Shown here: positions 29,108-38,025 of the stretch, piece by piece
How positions within the stretch are numbered: position 1 is the stretch's first letter
Layout of the letters: each line of letters starts with the position of its first letter
From: Blastocatellia bacterium
GTDB taxonomy: Bacteria > Acidobacteriota > Blastocatellia > Pyrinomonadales > Pyrinomonadaceae
DNA: 64,000 nt
Direction of reading: 5' to 3'
NCBI GenBank assembly: GCA_016789265.1
Contig: JAEUQK010000029.1
Location: 1 to 64,000 of the forward strand
Program-made: the position numbers and the translations under genes
The notes under the pieces: generated by a model
The model's input: the letters and a program-made list of their open reading frames with translations, nothing else
Told to the model about the DNA's origin: nothing
Database searches by the model: none

Positions 29108-29166
29108 CGTTCGTAAGGAAACGGGTTGAACGGTCTGATCTAATACTACTTAAAGGTCGCAATTGA

Positions 29167-31008
29167 TCAACATCCGCCGAGGCTCGAACTAGTCGCTTTC
29201 AGGACGTTCTCCACCTCTTTGAGTGTGTTGGTGTAATGTTCGCCCACCTTGGTCCCGTAACGGATCGATCCGGCAAGTGCCCGCAGCTTATCACGTTCCT
29301 TTGTCATGATGTCCTGATAGGTGCGGAGGGCAGAGCAGGCCGCTCCCTTTTCGTTGTACCGATTCAACTCGGAACGCGCCTTATTCGCCCGTGCAGCGAT
29401 CGCATTGATCCGGGCCATCATCACCAGTTCGTAAGCCTTTGCGGCGGCAGCGGGATCGGCGGCGACGGCGGGGTCGGCCTGTATTCGCTCGAGTCCACTG
29501 ATCGCATTGGCATTCATTGGCTCGATCCCCAATGCCTCCATATACGCGACGGCGGCGTCAGCGACCTCACCCAGGTTTACCAGTTCATCGCCTCTTCGCC
29601 ATAAAAGTTCGGCCCGAAGCGGAGCGGCGTCGGCGGCATTGGCTGCGTAGGCATTCTTGAGAATATTCGCGGCCGCGTCAAACTCCTGCAGTGCCGCACG
29701 AGCGTTGCTTTTCGCTTCCGCATAGACGCGGCCGCGGATGATGCGGGTCTTCACGTCTGCTCCGTTGTTTGCGACGCTCTTTCCGGCATATCGGGCGGCC
29801 GGAATATTGGACAAGATTGCCTGTTCTTTCCAGGCGAGGATCTTGATCTGCTTATCGGGATGAGCTAGCAGGAGTTTCGCACGCTCATAGCGGGCAAGTG
29901 AGCGGTAATCCGGGGCGTTCCGGTCGCTGCTATCGCCTGCCTCGGCATTGATCGCGTGGTTGAGGACTTCCAGGTACTCGTTGTGGGCCTTCATCTCGAA
30001 CGGCTTCCCTTGTCTCCGCGCCGATTCGAGCCAGAAGATCGCGTCGCCGTAAAGCCACCCTGCATTTGCGTACGTAAGGGATTCGGGATACCCGGCCTGA
30101 TTCACCACGCGCCGGAACTCGTTTTCGTGAAACAAGCCGTCGTCTCTTAAATTTGGGTCTTCTTGCTCGACGCTAAAGAGCGCGATCGCACCGCCGTCGG
30201 GACAATGATAAGCGCGCAGAGAATGTACGTATCGCTCGAACGGTTTTTCGGGTCCTTTTCGCCCCGCGGGTTTGCAGGTATAGCCGTCCTTGGCGAAAGC
30301 CATATACACCCATGATCCTTTCCAGCCTGGCTGCATTGTCACAGCCTTCTCAAAATTCAGCTTGGCATTAGCTTTGTCGCCGAGAACCGCGTAGCACTGG
30401 CCGAGGCGAAGGTGGTACCACGCATCGTTATCCTTTTTATATTCGGGATGCGCCATCACGCCCTTGATAGCGTTCACGCACCCCTGCATGTCGCGAGCGA
30501 AGTATGCGGCGCGGGCCTTGCCTCTTAGTGCAGGAAGGGAAGCCGGGTCCATCGCCAGGGCCTTTGAATATTCACGGTCGGCTTCAAGGCCGAATTTACC
30601 GGCGAAATACAGGTCGCCGAGGTAGAGGCGATTCGAGACGTTCTCCGGCTTATTCTGTATCGCGAAGAGAAAGTCCGCACGCGCCTTTGCGAAGTGTTTG
30701 TCGGCTCCGCTACTAGTGTACAAAGCAAGGTGCGCCCGGCCCCGCACCAATTGGAGGCCGCCATGCGCGTCCGGTGCGTAGGCGAGAAAGTTGTTCGCCT
30801 CTTCTATAGCCTTTGCGTAGTTCCCCGCGTCGAATTCCGCAACGACTTTCTTCCCGATCGGATCGAGATAAGCACTGCCCCAGATCCTCTGCACCGCCGC
30901 GTCGGCCTCGGCATCCATTTCCTGATAGGTCTGAGCAAATGAGACCTTCGGCGTTAAAGATGCAGTGATAGTTAAGAGAACAATAGTGATGACGTATTTT
31001 GAGATCAT
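29167..31008 (-). CDS. Secreted TPR-repeat protein, paralogue of the downstream gene
   Basis: A 613-residue protein with a signal peptide (MISKYVITIVLLTITASLTPKVSFA). TPR-like repeats are visible at residues about 50-210 (ARADFLFAIQNKPENVSNRLYLGDLY, REYSKALAMDPASLPALRGKARAA, AKLNFEKAVTMQPGWKGSW) and again about 440-520 (AAVAYMEALGIEPMNANAISG). The C-terminus carries ACSALRTYQDIM and ends SSLGGC; a Cys-terminal end is also seen in its neighbour. No enzymatic motif is visible. Function unknown, presumably protein-protein contact outside the cytoplasm. Confidence 0.85.
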   Translation of the reverse strand: MISKYVITIVLLTITASLTPKVSFAQTYQEMDAEADAAVQRIWGSAYLDPIGKKVVAEFDAGNYAKAIEEANNFLAYAPDAHGGLQLVRGRAHLALYTSSGADKHFAKARADFLFAIQNKPENVSNRLYLGDLYFAGKFGLEADREYSKALAMDPASLPALRGKARAAYFARDMQGCVNAIKGVMAHPEYKKDNDAWYHLRLGQCYAVLGDKANAKLNFEKAVTMQPGWKGSWVYMAFAKDGYTCKPAGRKGPEKPFERYVHSLRAYHCPDGGAIALFSVEQEDPNLRDDGLFHENEFRRVVNQAGYPESLTYANAGWLYGDAIFWLESARRQGKPFEMKAHNEYLEVLNHAINAEAGDSSDRNAPDYRSLARYERAKLLLAHPDKQIKILAWKEQAILSNIPAARYAGKSVANNGADVKTRIIRGRVYAEAKSNARAALQEFDAAANILKNAYAANAADAAPLRAELLWRRGDELVNLGEVADAAVAYMEALGIEPMNANAISGLERIQADPAVAADPAAAAKAYELVMMARINAIAARANKARSELNRYNEKGAACSALRTYQDIMTKERDKLRALAGSIRYGTKVGEHYTNTLKEVENVLKATSSSLGGC

Positions 31009-31077
31009 TGTGGTTCTTCGCGCCGGGTGAAGCGCGATGCAGTGCCATTATACACTGCAATCTCGCTAGGCGGCGGC

Positions 31078-31211
31078 TCTGCACGGTGCATCTTTGACCC
31101 CGGCGCGTTGGATCATGGTGATGATCTCGTGCTTGTTTGCGCCAAAGGAGAGTGTGGTTTTGGGCGGAGGCTTTGAAGAGTATCACCCAGTAGCCCTACG
31201 TCTAATGTGGG
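31078..31211 (-). pseudogene. Degenerate third copy of the mqnE 3' end
   Basis: This stretch aligns by eye to the mqnE 3' end in two blocks: 31098-31138 (matching the GGATCATTTCGATGATCTC region near the stop) and 31138-31206 (matching the GCGCCGAAGTGGAGGGC and GGGCGGTGGCTTTGCCGAGC regions), with about 90 bases missing between. It has no open frame. It is interpreted as an older remnant of the same event that produced the fragment at 31329-31583. Confidence 0.5.
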
Positions 31212-31328
31212 ATCAGAAGCTCGCCTAGAATGACAAGGACCAGCCAGAACAAAGGTAGGATGGCTAGTGAGACCAACCCCGCCATGGATGCGGGAAAAGA
31301 AGAGTTGAATTAACTTCGGCGGCTTAGC

Positions 31329-31583
31329 TCATCGAACAGAGACTGCCGCGACTCGGTTATACACCGTATCTCTCTTCACCGCCTCAAAACCGGCGCGGCG
31401 GATCATTTCGATGATCTCCTGTTTGGTCATTTTTACTTCGCCTTCGTTGGCGTAGCTGTGGGTGAGTTCGCCGCCGTCGGTGATGGTGCCGTCGAGGTCG
31501 TTGGCGCCGAAGTGGAGGGCAGTTTGGGCGGTGGCTTTGCCGAGCATGACCCAATAGGCCTTGATGTGGTCAAAGTTGTCCAT
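31329..31583 (-). pseudogene. mqnE 3' fragment (second copy)
   Basis: 84 codons matching the last quarter of MqnE ([50 protein letters not shown]). The radical-SAM core with the Fe-S cysteines is absent, so it cannot be an active enzyme. A 128-base core (31453-31580) differs from the intact gene (34984-35111) at two positions, whereas the 3'-most 110 bases have many more changes. The match stops abruptly at 31580, which is taken as a junction. Confidence 0.85.
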
Positions 31584-31585
31584 AA

Positions 31586-31879
31586 TTAAGCCTCTGAAAA
31601 ACGAAGCCGAGAGATCCGGCCAAGCTTAGCCTCGCGACGTGCGTGCCATAGGTCGTAATGAGACTGCATCGCGAGCCAGCTTTCTGGGGAGCGACCCAGG
31701 CCTTTGGAGAGGCGCAGAGCCATGACAGGGCTGATCGAGGTCACGCCGTTCAAAAGACGGCTGAGCGTCGAGGGCGATACCCCGAGGGCTGTTGCCATTT
31801 CGCGTACGCTGAGGTCATTGGGCTCAAGATAAACCGCTGTGATGAATTCTCCCGGGTGCGGAGGGTTGTGCATAGGCAT
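31586..31879 (-). CDS. higA: HigA-family antitoxin / XRE regulator
   Basis: A 97-residue DNA-binding antitoxin. The start [32 protein letters not shown] is the standard HigA opening, followed by the helix-turn-helix [30 protein letters not shown] and [18 protein letters not shown]. In the usual higBA operon it neutralises the HigB mRNA interferase. Its ATG overlaps by one base the stop (TAATG) of what looks like the last codons of HigB, but the rest of higB is missing, so it is probably an orphan that may still autorepress. Confidence 0.88.
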   Translation of the reverse strand: MPMHNPPHPGEFITAVYLEPNDLSVREMATALGVSPSTLSRLLNGVTSISPVMALRLSKGLGRSPESWLAMQSHYDLWHARREAKLGRISRLRFSEA

Positions 31880-31917
31880 TAATGATAGTCCTCGTAATCT
31901 AAAATGTAGGCGTCACC
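31879..31917 (-). pseudogene. Possible HigB C-terminal remnant
   Basis: Twelve codons reading GDAYILDYEDYH then TAA, in the position and with the stop-start overlap normal for higB before higA. HigB toxins commonly end in a similar ..DYH. Upstream codons do not resemble HigB, so only a tail seems to be left. Short, therefore uncertain. Confidence 0.4.
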
Positions 31918-31965
31918 ATCCCCGGCACAAGATCGATTTGAACCTGATCTATCGCAGCTTCCACA

Positions 31966-32100
31966 TCAGCCAGCAGCGTTGTTCATCGAAGCCACCGTCA
32001 GATCAGTATTCGGCGGCTTATAGTCACCGCCAAATCCCGTACAAGCCACGATCATCTTCTGCCAATTCTCTACGTTCTTTGCGTGTCCAGTCTCTGCCAT
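31966..32100 (-). pseudogene. N-terminal fragment of a hypothetical protein
   Basis: A 44-codon frame starting MAETGHAKNVENWQKMI behind an excellent AAAGGAGG ribosome site, too short to be seen easily. The opening resembles larger (about 200-residue) hypothetical proteins of Bacteroidota and Acidobacteriota with a GHAKN start (recalled, not checked). It stops at a TGA; the next frame (LLADVEAAIDQVQ) continues for about 24 codons, so a frameshift plus deletion is likely. Confidence 0.45.
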
Positions 32101-32126
32101 AAAGATCCTCCTTTCTTTAAAGTTGT

Positions 32127-32693
32127 TTAGACCTTCTCTAAAACATGAAGGTATTCCATAGTCGAAGTAGCTTTGTGATTTCGATTTTCTGACTTGTCTG
32201 CCTTGAAACGCTGATATGGCTGCTCAATAAGTTCGTAACGGCCATATTTCTCCATAATTCTACGAACTTCCTCAAGGCTCATGAGCCCTTCGTTATTGTA
32301 AGACAGGAATAGATACTTGAATCTTGCCTTGCCGACTAAATCATCGAAGACGTTGGAAACCTGACTCTTAATGCACCATCGTGAGCGCTCGTAGTTTCTA
32401 AGTCCGGTCTTGCCCGAAGGCTCAAACTCATCATAAAGAGCGATAGTGTTCAACATATGGTAGTTCGCTCCATACTGTCGATGATTGTATGGCGGGTCCA
32501 TATAGAGAATATCGCCCTCGATCTCACTAATGAGCTCGTTCGCGTCACGATTATGCACCTCATGGTCCGGCTCATTGATAACGTAGTCTGCGGGATAGAG
32601 CCACATTTCTTTTTGCGCAGTTTTCTTCAGATGCTTGAGGAAGGCTCCATAAACGCTAGCCGTATTTGCGACAGCATCAGCAGCGTCACTTTG
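32127..32693 (-). pseudogene. D12-class DNA adenine methyltransferase, N-terminally truncated
   Basis: The frame holds the C-terminal half of a D12 (Dam-like) N6-adenine methyltransferase. The catalytic motif IV is intact (YMDPPYNHRQYG), followed by NTIALYDEFEPSGKTGLRNYERS and the conserved end ATSTMEYLHVL. In-frame codons upstream of the first ATG (SDAADAVANTASVYGAFLKH) belong to the family too, but the frame meets a TGA at 32694-32696. The part with motif I (FxGxG, which binds S-adenosylmethionine) is missing, so it should be inactive. Positions upstream are occupied by a plus-strand frame. Confidence 0.75.
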
Positions 32694-32706
32694 TCAAATA
32701 TCGCCT

Positions 32707-32737
32707 TTGACAAGTGTAATGAATCATGATTATTCAT
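32707..32737 (+). promoter_or_regulatory. Possible promoter/operator for the 69-residue gene
   Basis: A TTGACA at 32707-32712 is followed by an ATGAAT-N7-ATTCAT inverted repeat at 32719-32737. The -10 element is poorly defined, so this is a weak call. Confidence 0.3.
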
Positions 32738-32760
32738 GCATGTTTCCTTGAGCATTTCTT

Positions 32761-32970
32761 ATGACAAACGAACACAAGCTGGACGTGGCGAGAAAAATGA
32801 TCTTCGAAGTCTGGGATTCGATTGTTCCCGACTATCCGGTCGAAGATAATTACTACGATCAAGTTGAGACAACGGCAGTTCGACTAATTGACGATCTTCA
32901 GCAAATGCAGACATACGTGGAATGTGCTGTCGACATGCCAAGTCCGAAATGGAATCCAGACCTCGGCTAA
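32761..32970 (+). CDS. Small protein of unknown function
   Basis: A 69-residue acidic protein beginning MTNEHKLDVARKMIFEVWDSIVPDYPVEDNYYD. Composition is protein-like (amphipathic helices, VETTAVRLIDDLQQMQTYVE) and codon use is similar to the island. It has only a weak ribosome site and starts inside the region where the D12 methyltransferase lost its N-terminus. No family recognised; an immunity or control gene is possible but unsupported. Confidence 0.4.
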   Translation: MTNEHKLDVARKMIFEVWDSIVPDYPVEDNYYDQVETTAVRLIDDLQQMQTYVECAVDMPSPKWNPDLG

Positions 32971-33028
32971 CAAGCATCATGGTTGATGAGGCGACGATTG
33001 CCGTATTTCCGCGTTTCGCGGCACATAG

Positions 33029-33088
33029 CCACGCCGTTCACGGCGTGGGTGATTTTGCGAATTTCTTTGCCAGGGCGTTTTAACGTCC
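33029..33088. repeat. REP-like palindromes, left end of the transposase unit
   Basis: CCACGCCG-TTCA-CGGCGTGG (33029-33048) is a perfect 8-base-arm hairpin. It is followed by GGGCGTTTTAACGTCC (33073-33088), itself an imperfect dyad. Both recur in inverted orientation at the right end (33562-33620). Confidence 0.8.
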
Positions 33089-33103
33089 TTTTTCTATTTG
33101 GCT

Positions 33104-33538
33104 TTAGCCAGCATCGGGATCATCGTCGGTAAATCGTTCTAGCCGTTCGTATGTGGTACCGCGACGATGGTGTTCCTTCTGATTCCTAATGTAATCCGTG
33201 ACCCATTGCAGATCTTTCGTCCCGAACGTCACGATTCCGTATCCACGTTGCCATTGGAGAGCTTTGGGTTGAACTTCGTGGTTAATGTAATGCGAGCTGG
33301 CACCTTTCAACTTCCCGATATAATCGGACATCAACAAATTCGGCGGAGCGCTCAAACCGACATGAATGTGCGTCTCGATCCCGCCGATAGCGTGAAGCCG
33401 GACCTCGGGTGTTTCCAAAATGCGATGAGTTAAGTAATGATACAGCCGCTCCTCTATTCGCGGCGTAATCATCGGCAAGCTGTTTTTCGTGTGCCAAGTA
33501 ATATGGAAATTTATCTCGGAATAGACAGCGTCGGACAT
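33104..33538 (-). mobile_element. REP-associated tyrosine (Y1) transposase
   Basis: A 144-residue transposase of the IS200/IS605-like RAYT group. The start at 33538 (MSDAVYSEINFHITWHTKNS) is the usual family opening; the frame upstream lies in the palindrome region. The HUH metal motif is THIHV (residues about 68-72) and the nucleophilic Tyr is in DYIRNQKEHHRRG. Such enzymes nick and mobilise single-stranded hairpin repeats. The gene is flanked at both sides by inverted copies of two palindromes, which are likely its substrates. The C-terminus (ERFTDDDPDAG) is short but plausible. Confidence 0.88.
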
Positions 33539-33561
33539 AGTTGCCTTTTTGTAGGAGGTAA

Positions 33562-33620
33562 GGACGTTAAAACGCCCTATGACATCCTCTATCGCTCTAA
33601 CCACGCCGTAAACGGCGTGG
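33562..33620. repeat. REP-like palindromes, right end of the transposase unit
   Basis: GGACGTTAAAACGCCC (33562-33577) is the exact reverse complement of 33073-33088. CCACGCCG-TAAA-CGGCGTGG (33601-33620) mirrors the hairpin at 33029-33048 with a changed loop. Together they bound a unit of about 0.6 kb. Confidence 0.8.
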
Positions 33621-33665
33621 CTATTTGCCCTTCGGGAAAGCTCCGCGGAGCAAGCTACAGCGGAG

Positions 33666-34409
33666 CTAGTTTATTTGAGTTCTGAGGTCGTGTGTTTCGC
33701 GCTCCGCATTGAATAGCTTCTCAACCTTTTCGTAGTTCCAAAACTGAACTTGTCTCTCAATCGGCTTGAATGTTGGCTGCTCCAGTATGTTTCTGAACTC
33801 ATTTTCGCGTCTGGCAGGTGCAACTACGAACATCGAAGTCTTGAAATCAACAAGTTCCATAAACTTTGAAAGCCCGTTTTTGATGTCCGTACTATTTTCG
33901 ACCTCGAAAACGCGCGTTGGCATTCCGCGTTCGTTGAACCACGAGACATCGATATTTCGAGTTCGAGCAATAATCCGTTCGTAAGTGAACTTCGGAAATT
34001 CCGGCAAGGAAGCAAGATCACCAAGTTTCTGATTTATGTATTCTTTCTTTCGATCCGGCGTGTATGTCTGGTAATGGTAGAACTGCCCTAGTTGAAGCAG
34101 AAGGGCTTGCATTGAAACGTGTGTCAAGTTTTCCTTCTGCTCAGCCGTTTGTGTATTTGGATTGATCTCTTTCGGGAGACTACCTAATGTCGCGACAAGA
34201 GTGTAAAGACCCGGAACGAGTTTGTAAAAACGCTTGTCTCGCTGAACCCTTTCGTCAATCGTTTTGTGAGGCGTTAGCCCTTTTATCACGTTGCGTTCCG
34301 CGTATATCGTGGGTGCGTACTCATGCAACGTCTTCAGCGTCGCGACATTATTGTTCTGCCGAATAACTTCTTCAATTGCGTCCGACCACGTAAATGTGTT
34401 TTTCGACAT
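33666..34409 (-). CDS. Restriction endonuclease-like protein with N-terminal winged helix
   Basis: A 247-residue protein. Residues about 1-85 look like a HARE-HTH/winged-helix domain (TFTWSDAIEEVIRQNNNVATLKTLHEYA, LTPHKTIDERVQR). The C-terminal half has the PD-(D/E)xK-like arrangement of a common solitary restriction-enzyme family: RTRNIDVSWFNERG (Asp), RVFEVENSTDI (Glu-x-Glu/Asn) and FKTSMFVVAPARR, then a QFWNYEKVEKLF end. It probably cleaves DNA at a specific site. It begins 10 bases after a truncated methyltransferase gene, so this is a former restriction-modification pair. Confidence 0.7.
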   Translation of the reverse strand: MSKNTFTWSDAIEEVIRQNNNVATLKTLHEYAPTIYAERNVIKGLTPHKTIDERVQRDKRFYKLVPGLYTLVATLGSLPKEINPNTQTAEQKENLTHVSMQALLLQLGQFYHYQTYTPDRKKEYINQKLGDLASLPEFPKFTYERIIARTRNIDVSWFNERGMPTRVFEVENSTDIKNGLSKFMELVDFKTSMFVVAPARRENEFRNILEQPTFKPIERQVQFWNYEKVEKLFNAERETHDLRTQIN

Positions 34410-34418
34410 ATTCCTGAT

Positions 34419-34784
34419 TCAAAACCTTGTAGCACTAGCCGAGTTGCAGTTACGCATTAAGTATTCGCTGTCGTTGGTAAAGAGGTCGACCTGACCACTG
34501 ACGTACTCGATCATTTCAGGATTGATGTCTAATCCAATGTATCGTCGGCCCAACTCTTCGCACTCGAACAAAGTCGTTCCGCTCCCCATAAATGGCTCCA
34601 GAACAACGTCGCCTTTTTTCGTATATCGACTTAGAAGTTGATAAGGGATCTGCGGTATGAAATTTCCGTGATAGACGTTCTTGTGTTTGCCGGTCTTCGC
34701 CCGCTCGCCGATCAACCAAAGGGAATCGGTGTTAACGTCGCTCTCTCGCCAATTTTCTAAATCAATATCGTTAAACTTTCCCAT
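34419..34784 (-). pseudogene. DNA methyltransferase, C-terminally truncated
   Basis: A 121-codon frame that begins MGKFNDIDLENWRESDVNTDSLW and contains motif I as VLEPFMGSGTTLFECEELGRRYIGLDIN (S-adenosylmethionine binding). The catalytic motif IV (D/N/H-P-P-Y) that should follow about 60-100 residues later is not present; the frame ends in an unconserved MRNCNSASATRF. The restriction gene starts 10 bases on. Either the methylase has lost its C-terminal half by deletion, or the active site is supplied elsewhere; the former is simpler. Confidence 0.65.
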
Positions 34785-34862
34785 TCGATAATCTGCAACG
34801 TGGCTTTATCCACCGGAACTTAAGCACCCACACTTCACTCAACGTAGGACTCGACAACAAAA

Positions 34863-35963
<1,101 letters not shown>

Positions 35964-36120
35964 ACAAAAGTGGGTCCTTAAAAGTAAATGATAGCAAACC
36001 GGATGCCCAAAGTCGTTTCCTTTCGGCCCGCCTATTTGACCGCGAAATCCGTTTCGAACTAAAGTTTATGCGTTCCCGATTCTTTGTATTCTGCAAAAAA
36101 TACTCAACCAATTTCGAAAT

Positions 36121-37419
36121 ATGCAAAAGATCATCGCTTCCGTTCTCATTGTTCTCACGCTCTCGCTTATCATTGCCGCGCAAGCGCCAAAGGTCACCGT
36201 CATAAAAGCAGGCCGCCTTATCGACACGGTGAACGGCAAGGTCCTTGAAAATCAGACGATCATCATCGAAGGCGACAGGATAAAAGCTGTCGGTTCAAAC
36301 CTAACCGTTCCGTCGGGTGCCGAGGTGATCGACCTTTCAAAGATGACCGTGATGCCCGGCTTTAGCGATTCGCACGTACACATCACCGGCCAGGCAGGCG
36401 GCGACTATTACGAGACTCTGTTTCGCCGCAACGTGATGGACGAAGCCGTGTCCGCTCATATTTATGCAAAGCGGACGCTGGACGCCGGATTCACAACCGT
36501 CCGCAGCCTTGGCACAGGCCCGTTTGTCGACATCGCGCTGCGAAATGCTATTAACCGCGGCGAAATTCCCGGCCCGCGGATACTCGCGGCGAATATGTAT
36601 ATCGGTTCGACAGGCAGCCATGGCGACCTGACAGGGTTTTCGCCCTGGCTCGGCGACCGCACACCGCCCGAGATGTCGGGGGTCGCGGACGGCGTTGAGG
36701 AAGTGAGGAAAAAGGTGCGGTACCTGATCAAATACGGTGCTGACGTTATCAAATTCGGCGCGACCGCCGGAGTCCTGACCGAAGAAGCGAGCGTCGGGGC
36801 CCCGCAATATTCGCAGGAAGAGATGAATGCGATCGTCGCCGAGGCACACCTTCACGGCATCAAGGTGACCGCCCATGCTCACGGCGCAGAGGGCATCAAG
36901 ATGGCTATAAGAGCAGGCGTTGATTCGATCGAACACGGAAGCTTTCTCGACGATGAAGGCATCCGAATGATGAAAGAACGCGGAACGTATCTTTCCGCCG
37001 ACATCTACAACGACGACTACATTCTTGCCGAGTACGCTAAATTCAATACGCCGCAGGTGATCATCGACAAGGAAAAGCTTGTAGGCCGTGTGCAGCGAGA
37101 AAACTTCAAAAAAGCGGTGCAGGCCGGCGTTAAGATCGCTTACGGAACCGACGCAGGTGTTTATCCGCACGGCTGGAACGGAAAGCAGTTCGCAAAGATG
37201 GTCGAATGGGGAATGACGCCGATGGGCGCGATTCAGGCTTCGACGGTCAGTAACGCCGATCTTTTCGGCTGGAGCGACCGTATCGGTTCGATCACGGCCG
37301 GGAAGTTTGCCGATATCGTCGCGGTCGATGGCGACCCGCTGCAGAACATCAGCATCCTTGAAAAGGTCGGATTTGTGATGAAAGGCGGCGTCGTTTACAA
37401 GGGCGGCACTGCAAAATGA
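36121..37419 (+). CDS. Secreted amidohydrolase family protein
   Basis: A 432-residue metal-dependent hydrolase. Residues 1-20 are a signal peptide (MQKIIASVLIVLTLSLIIAAQ). The TIM-barrel motifs are all visible: HVH in DSHVHITG, the carboxylated Lys region in DVIKFGATAG, His ligands in VTAHAHGAEG and IEHGSFL, and the Asp in YGTDAGVYPHG. Closest to imidazolonepropionase-like/Xaa-Pro dipeptidase amidohydrolases. It overlaps the GNAT gene by 4 bases. Substrate unknown; periplasmic. Confidence 0.92.
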   Translation: MQKIIASVLIVLTLSLIIAAQAPKVTVIKAGRLIDTVNGKVLENQTIIIEGDRIKAVGSNLTVPSGAEVIDLSKMTVMPGFSDSHVHITGQAGGDYYETLFRRNVMDEAVSAHIYAKRTLDAGFTTVRSLGTGPFVDIALRNAINRGEIPGPRILAANMYIGSTGSHGDLTGFSPWLGDRTPPEMSGVADGVEEVRKKVRYLIKYGADVIKFGATAGVLTEEASVGAPQYSQEEMNAIVAEAHLHGIKVTAHAHGAEGIKMAIRAGVDSIEHGSFLDDEGIRMMKERGTYLSADIYNDDYILAEYAKFNTPQVIIDKEKLVGRVQRENFKKAVQAGVKIAYGTDAGVYPHGWNGKQFAKMVEWGMTPMGAIQASTVSNADLFGWSDRIGSITAGKFADIVAVDGDPLQNISILEKVGFVMKGGVVYKGGTAK

Positions 37420-37865
37420 TCGACATCGTTCGCACGGTCGAGGACAACGCAGATTTTTTGTCTCTGGTCGAATTGCTCGATGCCGAACTTCGAATCCGCG
37501 ACGGCGAGGAACATGGCTTCTATGCTCAATTCAATAAACCGGTCGGCCTCGGCGGTGTCGTGATCGCTTTCGATGTTGGTGAGCCGGTGGGCTGCGGTGC
37601 GTTTAAGAGGTACGAAGAAGGCGTCGCCGAGATCAAGCGAATGTACATAAAACCGGAAAGCCGCGGTCGCAGGATCGCGGCCTTGGTCTTACGGGAACTT
37701 GAAAGCTGGGCGGCCGAATTGGGTTTTACAAAATGCATTCTCGAGACGGGCCACAAACAGCCCGAGGCGATCGCGCTTTACAAACGCGAAGGCTACAGCG
37801 TGATCCCAAACTACGGCCAATATGCGGGTGTCGACAACAGTGTCTGCATGAGAAAGACGTTTTGA
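37416..37865 (+). CDS. GNAT family N-acetyltransferase
   Basis: A 149-residue acetyltransferase. The acetyl-CoA-binding motif A appears as RMYIKPESRGRRIAALVLRELE (R-x-x-G-R/A pattern), preceded by VGCGAFKRYEEGVAEIK and followed by GFTKCILETGHKQPEAIALYKREGY. It is translationally coupled (ATGA overlap) to the secreted amidohydrolase, which is an odd pairing because this protein has no signal peptide. Substrate unknown. Confidence 0.9.
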   Translation: MIDIVRTVEDNADFLSLVELLDAELRIRDGEEHGFYAQFNKPVGLGGVVIAFDVGEPVGCGAFKRYEEGVAEIKRMYIKPESRGRRIAALVLRELESWAAELGFTKCILETGHKQPEAIALYKREGYSVIPNYGQYAGVDNSVCMRKTF

Positions 37866-37929
37866 TCTTGCCCCAATTGATTACCCGTCGTTATATTTCA
37901 TCGGGAAAGAAATAAGGCCGGCTGAAATT

Positions 37930-37971
37930 ATGATTCTGATCAGTTTTGACCGTTCAGTAATGCGCTATATT
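37930..37971 (+). promoter_or_regulatory. FNR/CRP-family box and -10 of the nitric-oxide reductase gene
   Basis: ATGAT-TCTG-ATCAG at 37930-37943 matches the TTGAT-N4-ATCAA consensus at 8 of 10 positions. TATATT at 37966-37971 lies exactly where the -10 of a class II promoter with the box at -41.5 should be. The regulator could be the Crp/Fnr protein at 40664-41311. Confidence 0.65.
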
Positions 37972-38025
37972 ACTGGCAGTTAAATTCACATTCTAGCTCT
38001 GCTTTGTGAGCGGCAGGAGAAATAA

